Below are positions 16,364 to 22,713 of a stretch of DNA of 22,758 nt, piece by piece; position 1 is the stretch's first letter, and every line of letters begins with the position of its first letter. The translations under genes and the position numbers were made by a program. The notes below the pieces were generated by a model. It had not been told where the DNA came from. It was given only the letters and a program-made list of their open reading frames with translations, and did not search any database. Source of the DNA: JBOFSQ01 sp051651625 (GTDB lineage: Bacteria; Planctomycetota; Planctomycetia; Pirellulales; Thermoguttaceae); assembly GCA_051651625.1 (NCBI GenBank), contig JBOFSQ010000009.1, positions 1-22,758 of the forward strand. The letters run 5' to 3'.

Positions 16364-16554
16364 TCACTCTTGGTATATTTCATCTTTGCCGCAAACCGCA
16401 GCGCGACGAAATGGGGAGGTGTGCGTCTTGTGCTCTCACTTGACGTTCTGCGTTCAGGCGGTAACATCACGCGCCGTACTCGAAACAGCAAGGCTGTTAT
16501 GCGTCGGCGACAAAATTAGTGCTTTGGAAAATTGAAATCTTTGGATTGTCGTTT

Positions 16555-16617
16555 TTTAACCACGGAGACACGGAGAGGATTTGTCGCCTCTGTGTTCTCC
16601 GTGTCTCCGTGGTTAAA
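16555..16617. repeat. 22-bp perfect inverted repeat of the CACGGAG family
   Basis: The arms at 16555-16576 (containing ACCACGGAGACACGGAGA) and 16596-16617 are perfect reverse complements. Within the 19-base interior AGAGG/CCTCT can also pair. This is a shorter relative of 5356-5533. The rest of the 329-base gap 16364-16692 holds a small hairpin AACAGC/GCTGTT (16486-16500). It also contains a stretch near 16378-16430 that weakly resembles the structured module at 22013-22060. I see no gene there. Confidence 0.75.
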
Positions 16618-16645
16618 TTCCGGGGCAATCCCAAGATTTAACACG

Positions 16646-16674
16646 TTCACAAGGCACTAGCTTGTCCCTACACT
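16646..16674 (+). promoter_or_regulatory. Putative promoter of the acyl-carrier-like gene
   Basis: TTCACA (16646-16651) and TACACT (16669-16674) are 17 bases apart, ending 18 bases before the ATG. The match to consensus is partial. Confidence 0.3.
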
Positions 16675-16692
16675 ATACAGGAAGCGTAAGGT

Positions 16693-17304
16693 ATGTCTGT
16701 GACAATGTCCGTTCGTTATCAAACCAACAAAGAGTTCGTCGAGGCTGCTGGAATTACGGAGCAGGACGCCTTCATCGCCGTGGCGATTCGACGAATCGTC
16801 GCCGACCAAATCGGTTTCCCCGTTCGTGAGTTGACATCAGAAATCACAATCGACCGTGTGATAGAAATCATGGCGGACGATTTTGTTGGTTGGGACGAGG
16901 CGGAGTTTTTAATCGCACTCGAAGAAATGTTCAAAATCGACATCGACAGTATTGAAATCGCCAAGCACATGGAGCGGACTGGTCATCCGAATTGGTTTTA
17001 CAATCCCGACAATTATGTGATGTTCAGTTTTCTTTGGCGACCATTTGTCGTCAGAACGCCCGAGCCGAAGATGAGCGTTGGTGAGTGGGTTCGCATCGTT
17101 ACAGAAGTTGTTCTCGCGCCGGTACGCGCAAAGATTGTACCGCCTAACGACTGGTCGAGTTTGGAGTCGAGCGATTTGGACTCCGACGCCGTTGCCAAAC
17201 AATCGCGGCCAACGCATCACTTTGCGAATGTTTGTTGTTGGGGCTGCATCGGCCTGATCGCAATCGTGATGATTGTCGTGGTCGTTACGCGGCTGTTGCG
17301 GTGA
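16693..17304 (+). CDS. Membrane-anchored protein with degenerate acyl-carrier-like domain
   Basis: This 203-residue protein has an N-terminal helical region (about 20-93) that reads like an acyl carrier protein. WDEAEFLIALEEMFKIDI at 67-84 lines up with the ACP helix that follows the phosphopantetheine site. In true ACPs the preceding motif is DSL with the attachment serine; here the matching position appears to be Gly66 (VGWDEAE), so it is probably not a working carrier. A middle region of unknown fold (95-175) follows. A C-terminal membrane helix (184-198) is preceded by CCWGC, and the protein ends in basic residues, so it is likely tail-anchored with the ACP-like domain in the cytoplasm. 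AGGAAG precedes the start. No fatty-acid or polyketide genes are nearby. Function is unknown; the ACP relation is moderately supported. Confidence 0.75.
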   Translation: MSVTMSVRYQTNKEFVEAAGITEQDAFIAVAIRRIVADQIGFPVRELTSEITIDRVIEIMADDFVGWDEAEFLIALEEMFKIDIDSIEIAKHMERTGHPNWFYNPDNYVMFSFLWRPFVVRTPEPKMSVGEWVRIVTEVVLAPVRAKIVPPNDWSSLESSDLDSDAVAKQSRPTHHFANVCCWGCIGLIAIVMIVVVVTRLLR

Positions 17305-17448
17305 ACGATGTTGAATGTTAATTCGGTCTATCCGCAGATTTCGGTTTCAAAAAACTGTTTGGCGAAGACGGCATGTTCGGAATGTTCGGAAAACGCAGAG
17401 CAGGGTCATTTGCAAATCTGCCGCCCTTCCACACACGCGAAAGCCGCG

Positions 17449-17454
17449 TATAAT
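17449..17454 (+). promoter_or_regulatory. Consensus -10 TATAAT before the CheX-like gene
   Basis: There is a perfect TATAAT but no convincing -35. Transcription would start near 17461, only 11 bases before ATG 17472 and 65 before ATG 17526, so it bears on which start is used. Confidence 0.35.
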
Positions 17455-17471
17455 GCGCCGCGCGGACTGTG

Positions 17472-18041
17472 ATGATCGCTCGTTTGCTTCATCAACCGAC
17501 CACCCGATTCCAACCCCAAACTCCAATGGCACCAGTAGTTGCACAGATTCAAGGTTTCCAAGTCAACGAGACTATCGCCAACGCGATTGCCGCGTCTGTC
17601 GAGAGCGCGTTTCAGATGTGTAATCTCAACGTCCGCATTATGGGCGTGTCGCGGATTCCGTCGCGGATTCAACACACCGAACTGATGGGGATCGTTGGGA
17701 TGAGCGGGAAAAACACCGGTTTTCTCACCGTCACGCTAACCGAGTCGGTGGCGATGCGGGCGGTGTCGGGGTTGCTGCAAGAATCGTACACCCACGTCGA
17801 TTCGCAAGTCACCGACGGCGTCGGCGAACTCACAAACATCGTCGGCGGCGGAGTCAAGAGTCGTCTCGCAAACACACCTTGGCAGTTTCTCTCGCTCACG
17901 ATCCCGTCGGTCATCAGCGGGAGCGATTATCATCTGTCGTTCGTAAAAGGGATCGAATACGTCGCCGTCACCTTCGAGGCCGAAGGCGACGACGCCAACC
18001 GATTTTTCATCGTCTCCATCTCGCTGATGCAAACGGTGTAA
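17472..18041 (+). CDS. CheX/CheC-like phosphatase-fold protein
   Basis: This protein of up to 189 residues belongs to the CheC/CheX/FliY fold. The hallmark is DGVGELTNIVGGGVKSRL, about 115-132 from 17472, where Glu and Asn three residues apart (Glu119, Asn122) form the catalytic pair that removes phosphate from CheY-like response regulators. An N-terminal alpha/beta part (GFQVNETIANAI) and a C-terminal strand pair (YVAVTFEAEG, FFIVSISLMQ) fit a single CheX domain. The start is uncertain: ATG 17472 is used here, but ATG 17526 (171 residues, starting MAPVVAQ) fits the domain edge equally well, and neither has a good Shine-Dalgarno. No chemotaxis or response-regulator gene is in the window, so its partner is encoded elsewhere. 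The gap before it (17305-17471) shows only the -10 element. Confidence 0.82.
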   Translation: MIARLLHQPTTRFQPQTPMAPVVAQIQGFQVNETIANAIAASVESAFQMCNLNVRIMGVSRIPSRIQHTELMGIVGMSGKNTGFLTVTLTESVAMRAVSGLLQESYTHVDSQVTDGVGELTNIVGGGVKSRLANTPWQFLSLTIPSVISGSDYHLSFVKGIEYVAVTFEAEGDDANRFFIVSISLMQTV

Positions 18042-18044
18042 CAA

Positions 18045-18175
18045 CGTCATTCCCGCGAAGGTGGGAATCCATCCTGACAGCACTTCGTTGATGTTGCGTC
18101 TGTCCTGATTCGGGCACTCGCTTACGCTTCGTGTTCTGATTCGGACGCTCGCTTACGCTTCCCGCTCTGATTTTT
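18045..18175 (+). repeat. Composite dispersed repeat, copy 2, with tandem 31-bp unit
   Basis: CGTCATTCCCGCGAAGGTGG and its linker closely match 6791-6857, followed by TTCGGGCACTCGCTTACGC as in copy 1. The inverted arm of copy 1 is missing; instead a 31-base unit is repeated directly (18109-18139 and 18140-18170). It ends ten bases before cimA. Confidence 0.75.
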
Positions 18176-18185
18176 CCCATACACA

Positions 18186-19775
18186 ATGCGTCACATTGAA
18201 ATCTACGACACAACGCTCCGCGACGGTTCGCAGGCCGAAGGGGTTTCGTTTTCTCTCCACGACAAGCTGCGTTTGGCCGAGCGGCTCGATGCACTCGGTT
18301 TCGACTTCATCGAAGGCGGTTTCCCCGGTTCCAACGAAAAAGACGCCGAGTTTTTTGTCGAAGCGGTTCGCACGCACTGGACAACCGCACGCATCGCCGC
18401 GTTCGGAATGACGCGGCGAAAAGGGATGACGCCACGCGACGACGCCGGAATCGCATCGCTCCTCGCCGCCGAAACGCCCGTCGTAACACTCGTCGGGAAG
18501 GCGTCGGCGTTTCAAGTGACCGACGTTATCCGCGCAACGCTCGACGAAAATCTTGCGATGATCGCCGAGACCGTCGCCTACATCCGCGAACAAAACCGCG
18601 ATGTCTTCTTCGACGCCGAACACTTCTTCGACGGTTTCGCGTTCGACGCGGTTTACGCACTCGAAGCACTCGACGCCGCAGCACGCGCCGGTGCGACGCG
18701 GTTAATCTTGTGCGACACAAACGGCGGCACAATGCCGCAGAAAATCGCTGCGGCGGTTGAAACGGTCGTCAAAAAGTTTCCGCACCAAATCGTCGGGATT
18801 CACACGCACAACGACTGCGGGCTTGCGGTTGCCGGTTCGCTTGCGGCGGTCGAGGCGGGAGCGTCGCACGTTCAAGGGACAATCGGCGGAATCGGCGAAC
18901 GGTGCGGCAACGCAAACTTGATTGAAGTCATCGCAAACCTCGCTCTCAAGAGCGGCGGGAAGTACAAACTTCTCCGCGACGACTCGATTCGTTCGCTCAC
19001 GGACCTCGCGCGGTTTCTCTACGAGACGCTCAATGTTACAGCCCCGATGCACTCGCCGTTTGTCGGGCGGAGTGCGTTTGCGCACAAAGGCGGGATGCAC
19101 GGGAGCGGCGTGAGTCGCACAACGTCGTCTTACGAACACATCGCGCCGGAGACGGTCGGGAACGAGCGACGAGTTTTGGTGAGCGAACTTTCGGGCGTTG
19201 CAAATATCCAGTCGCGTCTTGAGAGTTTCGTTTTTCCGCGTGTGGACGGCACGCTTCCGCGTCGCGTTCTTGAAGAGGTCGTGCGACTTGAGAACGACGG
19301 ATTTCAGTTTGAGGCGGCGGACGGTTCGTTTGAGATTTTGGTTCGCAAGTGTGCTGGACTTTACAAACCGCATTTTGAGCGGCTGAAGTTTCACGTCAAC
19401 GTCGAGGCCGACGAACGCGGTATCAAAGAGACCGAGGCGACGGTGAAGTTGATTGTCGGCGAGAGTTTGCGTCACGAAGTTGCGACTGGCGACGGCCCTG
19501 TTCACGCGCTTGAGGCGGCACTTCGGAAGGCACTTGTGCCGTATTTTCCGCGTCTTGCGGAGATCAAGTTGATCGACTTTAAGGTTCGCATTGTTAACTC
19601 TGAAGCGGCGACGGCGGCGAAGATTCGGGTCTTCATCGAGACCCGCGATGGCAGCGAGACGTGGGGAACGGTCGGCGTGAGTGAAAACATTGTCGAGGCG
19701 AGTTGGAGTGCGCTCGTTGACGCAATCGAGTACAAACTCAACAAAGACGAAACAAACATCAAACGCAGCGTGTAA
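18186..19775 (+). CDS. cimA: Citramalate synthase, CimA type
   Basis: This 529-residue DRE-TIM metallolyase-family enzyme condenses pyruvate with acetyl-CoA to (R)-citramalate, the first step of a threonine-independent isoleucine route. The N-terminal TIM barrel has DTTLRDGSQ at 8-16, the metal-binding HTHND at 206-210, and the segment GTIGGIGERCGNANL at 231-245. YDAEHFFDG-like FFDAEHFFDG at 141-150 and the overall length favour citramalate over isopropylmalate synthase. The C-terminal part (about 405-520) is a LeuA-type regulatory/dimer domain ending in GTVGVSENIVEASW, where feedback by isoleucine is known in the family. ATG 18186 starts directly at the conserved N-terminus; no Shine-Dalgarno is visible. 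A nested inverted repeat follows ten bases after the stop. Substrate choice is a family-level call. Confidence 0.93.
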   Translation: MRHIEIYDTTLRDGSQAEGVSFSLHDKLRLAERLDALGFDFIEGGFPGSNEKDAEFFVEAVRTHWTTARIAAFGMTRRKGMTPRDDAGIASLLAAETPVVTLVGKASAFQVTDVIRATLDENLAMIAETVAYIREQNRDVFFDAEHFFDGFAFDAVYALEALDAAARAGATRLILCDTNGGTMPQKIAAAVETVVKKFPHQIVGIHTHNDCGLAVAGSLAAVEAGASHVQGTIGGIGERCGNANLIEVIANLALKSGGKYKLLRDDSIRSLTDLARFLYETLNVTAPMHSPFVGRSAFAHKGGMHGSGVSRTTSSYEHIAPETVGNERRVLVSELSGVANIQSRLESFVFPRVDGTLPRRVLEEVVRLENDGFQFEAADGSFEILVRKCAGLYKPHFERLKFHVNVEADERGIKETEATVKLIVGESLRHEVATGDGPVHALEAALRKALVPYFPRLAEIKLIDFKVRIVNSEAATAAKIRVFIETRDGSETWGTVGVSENIVEASWSALVDAIEYKLNKDETNIKRSV

Positions 19776-19784
19776 AGTAGTTCC

Positions 19785-19868
19785 GGTTCGGCATAGCCGA
19801 ACCCTCCAGTAGTTTGGAGGGTTCGGCTATGCCGAACCGCTGTGCGAGTGTACGTTTCCGAACAAGTC
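19785..19868 (-). repeat. Nested inverted repeat, copy 3
   Basis: Perfect 23-bp arms (19785-19807 and 19816-19838) have the same sequence as in copy 2, with an eight-base loop and no inner hairpin. The flank at 19839-19868, read on the minus strand, again gives GACTTGTTCGGAAAC and then CACTCGCA. It sits ten bases after the cimA stop and likely terminates it. Confidence 0.87.
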
Positions 19869-19918
19869 TAGCATAGACCGTTCACAACATGGTTTTCCCC
19901 AAAACAACGATCCCTTCA

Positions 19919-20104
19919 ATGCACCCGATATTTTTTTCGATTCCGCTTGTGATTGCGTTTTCGGTTTGCTACGCTGCGACGCGGCACGAGCGGATCGACC
20001 TCATCTTCCGCCACGCGACGCGATTTGCGATCACGTCGTTTGTCGCCATGGCCGCAGCGGCGGCGGTGCTGGAACTCCTCGCGTGGTGGATGCGGTCGGC
20101 GTGA
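19919..20104 (+). CDS. Small conserved two-helix membrane protein
   Basis: This 61-residue protein has two predicted membrane helices (about 4-19 and 38-57) joined by a short polar loop YAATRHERIDLIFRHA. The YxATRHE pattern is one I recall from small hypothetical membrane proteins common in planctomycetes; the function is not known. ATG 19919 is preferred over 19889 because the hydrophobic helix starts immediately after it and no domain lies further upstream. There is no clear Shine-Dalgarno. It lies between cimA and the sulfotransferase on the same strand, with repeats on both sides, so cotranscription is uncertain. Confidence 0.7.
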   Translation: MHPIFFSIPLVIAFSVCYAATRHERIDLIFRHATRFAITSFVAMAAAAAVLELLAWWMRSA

Positions 20105-20120
20105 ACGACTGCACGCGAGT

Positions 20121-20287
20121 AACCGTTCACGGTTGATTTTCCGTCACCCCCGCGTACTCGGCGGGGGCCTAGAGAGCAACACCGCAAGCAGATGCGGTAG
20201 CGAAGTTCGCGCAAGCGAACCCCAGAGCGTTAGCTCTGGATGCCCGCCGAGTACGCGGGCATGACGGGATTAACCGTGAACGTTTAC
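20121..20287. repeat. Long hairpin element with three internal hairpins
   Basis: The outer arms 20141-20169 and 20238-20267 pair over a perfect 17-bp core (20149-20165 with 20243-20259) plus CCGTCA/TGACGG at the base. Between them are three consecutive hairpins: ACCGCA/TGCGGT (20181-20198), GTTCGC/GCGAAC closed by the tetraloop GCAA (20205-20220), and CCAGAGC/GCTCTGG with loop GTTA (20222-20239). The inverted symmetry continues outward as AACCGTTCACGGTT (from 20121) against AACCGTGAACGTT (20272-20284). It fills most of the 216-base gap before the sulfotransferase. The last hairpin and the right arm share two bases, so not all helices can be complete at once. Confidence 0.85.
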
Positions 20288-20320
20288 CACACACGAAACA
20301 CAAACCCACAATACATTCTC

Positions 20321-21517
20321 ATGTCCGCTCCAAACACGTCATCTTCTGCGTCGTCAGCGTCAACAACAACATCGTCAGTTCCGGTTCGTGCGAGCGAGAT
20401 GGGTGGTTACAAAGACCGGTTTTGGTATCCGCGTTTTTGGGACGGAATGACGTTCGGCGCGTGGCTGGGCGTATTGTTCAAGGGGCGTTTTCGGATCGCA
20501 CCGGTGCGGATTGCGATGGTCGTTCTTGTGATGATTCTCGGGGTTCTGAACACGTTTTTGGCGTGCGTGCAATTTGTTTTGCTTGGTCGTCGCGTGCGGC
20601 AAACGCAGTTAACTGCGCCGCCGATATTCATCGTCGGTCACTGGCGAAGCGGAACGACGCTACTTCACGAATACATGATCCGCGACGAACAGTTCACGTT
20701 CGCCGACACCTACGCCTGTTTCGCGCCGTCACACTTTTTGATTTCTCGCCATTTCATACGTCCGCTCGTTGCGCCGCTGATGCCGAAGAAGCGGCCCATC
20801 GACAATATGATTGCCGGATTTGACCGTCCGCAAGAAGACGAGTTCGCACTGGCCGCGCTCGGTGTTCCGTCGCCGTATTTGCAGGTTTTGTTTCCAAACA
20901 ATCGCCCGCTAATCGACGACGAATATCTCACACTTCACAACGTCGGTGAGCGTCAGCGAACGGTGTGGCTCGACGCGCTTGAATGGTTTCTCAAAGCGTT
21001 GACTGTCGTCTCGCCGCGACGGATCATTCTCAAGTCGCCGCCGCACACTGCCCGCATTCGTACACTCCTTTCTCGCTGGAAAGACGCAAAGTTTGTCCAC
21101 ATCCACCGCGACCCGCAAGCACTTTTTCCATCGACATACAATCTTTGGATGCGACTTGCGACCGACGAAGGTTGCCAGCGTCCGAATGGTGACGGACTCG
21201 ACGAAAAAGTTCTTGCAACTTTCGAGACTATGTACGAAGCGTTCTTTGAAGACGTTGCACTTCTTGGTGACGGTCAGTTTTGCGAAGTCGGTTTCGACGA
21301 GTTAACTGCGAGCCCTGTAGAGACGTTAGAGCGTATCTACCGCGAGCTTCGCATCGACGGTTTTGAGACCGTCCGCGAAGAGATGACGAACTACGCCGCA
21401 ACGCAAAAACACTACCGCAAAAACAAGTTCCAAACCGACTCTGCCGTCGCCACCAAGATCGACGAACGTTGGAAAAAATACCGCGAACACTACGGATACA
21501 CGGAGCGAGAAGCGTAG
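20321..21517 (+). CDS. Sulfotransferase family protein (Sulfotransf_3 type)
   Basis: This 398-residue protein is a probable PAPS-dependent sulfotransferase. The 5'-phosphosulfate-binding motif is GHWRSGTTLLHE at 106-117 (P-loop-like) and the 3'-phosphate-binding motif is VHIHRDPQALFPSTYNLW at 259-276 with the HRDP core. LKSPPHTARI at 237-246 is also typical. Residues 1-26 are Ser/Thr-rich and probably disordered; 64-88 is hydrophobic and could anchor the enzyme in the membrane. The acceptor is unknown; planctomycetes carry many such genes, possibly for sulfated glycans or other cell-surface products (inference). ATG 20321 is chosen because upstream codons fall in the repeat element. No Shine-Dalgarno is seen. 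A 140-bp direct repeat begins at the stop codon. Confidence 0.92.
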   Translation: MSAPNTSSSASSASTTTSSVPVRASEMGGYKDRFWYPRFWDGMTFGAWLGVLFKGRFRIAPVRIAMVVLVMILGVLNTFLACVQFVLLGRRVRQTQLTAPPIFIVGHWRSGTTLLHEYMIRDEQFTFADTYACFAPSHFLISRHFIRPLVAPLMPKKRPIDNMIAGFDRPQEDEFALAALGVPSPYLQVLFPNNRPLIDDEYLTLHNVGERQRTVWLDALEWFLKALTVVSPRRIILKSPPHTARIRTLLSRWKDAKFVHIHRDPQALFPSTYNLWMRLATDEGCQRPNGDGLDEKVLATFETMYEAFFEDVALLGDGQFCEVGFDELTASPVETLERIYRELRIDGFETVREEMTNYAATQKHYRKNKFQTDSAVATKIDERWKKYREHYGYTEREA

Positions 21518-21518
21518 G

Positions 21519-21656
21519 AGTGATGGCAACTTTCCCCACTTCACCCACGTTCCCCACCACAATCATTTTTTTCGCCCCGTCATTGACGGCTTATTGCCGA
21601 TATAAACTCCCGCTCCGTGCTCTGAATGATTTCTGCTCTCTTGCGTTTTTTCGCAG
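21519..21656 (+). repeat. 140-bp direct repeat, copy A
   Basis: Copy A matches copy B (22519-22658) almost throughout, starting AGTGATGGCAACTT and ending CTTGCGTTTTTTCGCAG. The second half (21613-21656) is nearly identical; small indels fall in the first half. TTGACG here and the following TAAACT are only 14 bases apart, where copy B has 17, so the promoter-like sequence is probably non-functional in this copy. Confidence 0.88.
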
Positions 21657-21703
21657 GGGGACTTCGCCGGTTTCTTTGGTGTGGTACGATTCCGCGTGTA
21701 CGA

Positions 21704-21856
21704 ATGTCGTCGCCAGCGCAGAAAGTCGATCCGATGTCGCAGCCGCCAAACGCAGAACGTCTCGATCAAGACGAGTTCAGTTTCGACATAACGCACGACC
21801 GGTTTTTCAAAGAGACGTTCGGTCTCAAACCGATTGCGTTTTTTTGGATTTCCTAG
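21704..21856 (+). pseudogene. N-terminal fragment of Rpn/PD-(D/E)XK recombination-promoting nuclease
   Basis: About 50 codons from ATG 21704 include FDITHDRFFKETFGLKPIA, which matches the start of Rpn family nucleases/putative transposases (the usual pattern is a D..F...FG segment near residue 10-25). After a run of seven T (21839-21845) the frame reads FFWIS and stops. A shifted frame gives LDFLAA, a plausible continuation, so a slip in the T-run is likely. The stop codon lies in the left terminal repeat of the structured element. The catalytic middle (about 150-200 residues) is absent from the window, so it cannot be a working nuclease. ATG 21734 is an alternative start. Confidence 0.6.
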
Positions 21857-22096
21857 CCGCGTAGCGGCGACCTTATTGTAGCCCAAGGCAAGGCGTATTC
21901 GCCGCAGCCTTGGGTTGACGACCACCGCAGAATTCGTAAGCTCCGTAGGAGCGGCCTTATCTGAACATTTCGTTGGCGTTGTTGATTCGGAATAAGGTCG
22001 TCCCTACGGGACTTCATTTCATTTGTGGCCGCAAACCGAGGGCTGCGACGAGTACGTCTTGCCCTCGGCTACAATAAGGCCATCGCTACGCGACTA
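21854..22096. mobile_element. 243-bp structured element made of two inverted modules
   Basis: The ends are inverted repeats of 30 bases with four mismatches (21854-21883 and 22067-22096, containing CCTTATTGTAGCC). Left module: short hairpins CCGC/GCGG (21857-21867) and GCTCC/GGAGC (21940-21952) around a nested hairpin with outer stem CCCAAGGC/GCCTTGGG (21882-21914) and inner stem GGCG/CGCC. Right module, inverted: GTCCC/GGGAC (22000-22012), TCGC/GCGA (22083-22093), outer stem CCGAGGGC/GCCCTCGG (22036-22068), inner stem GACG/CGTC, loop AGTA. The joining region can also pair (GGCCTTAT with ATAAGGTC, 21953-21999). It carries no ORF, so it would need help in trans if it moves. It lies between the two Rpn fragments. 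Confidence 0.75.
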
Positions 22097-22205
22097 CGAA
22101 TGTGCCACAATGAAACAAACAAAATGTGAACGACTACATTTGCGGTTGATTCGGTTGTGCGTTCACTATGTTGGATCGCACTCTAACAAATTGGAGAAAG
22201 ACGAA

Positions 22206-22523
22206 ATGCAACAAATAGACAACACCATTCAAGACACGGTTGGTAATGTCGTACCGCGTTTTACGAACTACTTCTACACGACAGGCTTTGATGTCGGAAA
22301 AGCCGCGGGTGAAGCCGAAGGTGAAGCCAGAGGTAAAGCCGAGGGTGAAGCCGAGGGTGAAGTTTTGGCAATTCTGACAGTTCTGAAAGCGAGGTTCGGA
22401 CTTTTGCCGCAGAAACTTCCGGCAAAAGTTTACACGATCAACGACTTTGACCGTCTCGCAGAATTGACCGCCGTGGCTGCAACTTGCAAATCGCTCAAAG
22501 ACTTCGAAGAAGTATTAGAGTGA
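22206..22523 (+). CDS. C-terminal remnant of an Rpn-type nuclease, small ORF with its own ribosome binding site
   Basis: This 105-residue ORF has the shape of Rpn-family C-termini. After a short helical start (VGNVVPRFTNYFYTTGFDVG) comes a charged tract of Gly/Glu/Ala units (roughly residues 36-57, pattern AEGEARGK), then a helical tail with VLKARFGLLPQKLP and LKDFEEVLE. No nuclease catalytic residues are present. GGAG nine bases before ATG 22206 could allow its own translation; the frame is open back to 22023 and ATG 22110 is an alternative start that would add RLIRLCVHYV-like sequence, also typical of the family. I take it as the leftover of a deleted gene rather than a functional protein, but translation cannot be excluded. 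Its last codon and stop lie in direct repeat copy B. Confidence 0.55.
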   Translation: MQQIDNTIQDTVGNVVPRFTNYFYTTGFDVGKAAGEAEGEARGKAEGEAEGEVLAILTVLKARFGLLPQKLPAKVYTINDFDRLAELTAVAATCKSLKDFEEVLE

Positions 22524-22658
22524 TGGCAACTTCCCCACTTCACCAAACTGCCCACCACAATCATTTTTTTCGCCCGACACCTTGACACCGACTTCTTGCC
22601 GATGTACACTTCCGCTCCGTGCTCTGAATGATTTCTGCTCTCTTGCGTTTTTTCGCAG
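22519..22658 (+). repeat. 140-bp direct repeat, copy B
   Basis: Copy B starts exactly 1000 bases after copy A (21519-21656) and is nearly identical over its second half. It overlaps the stop of the Rpn remnant and leads into the start of the next gene. Confidence 0.88.
22582..22610 (+). promoter_or_regulatory. Putative promoter in direct repeat copy B
   Basis: A perfect TTGACA (22582-22587) is followed after 17 bases by TACACT (22605-22610). The start would be near 22617, giving a leader of about 97 nt before ATG 22714. The leader contains the 20-base perfect palindrome CGCAGCGGACGTCCGCTGCG (22654-22673), which could form an RNA hairpin or bind a dimeric protein. Confidence 0.45.
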
Positions 22659-22713
22659 CGGACGTCCGCTGCGATAATGTGTTACACAGGTTCTTTGATG
22701 AAAGGAGACGACC

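Noticed and set aside
20240..20320. Upstream extension of the sulfotransferase
   Set aside because: The codons fall in the long hairpin element and show no conserved sequence.
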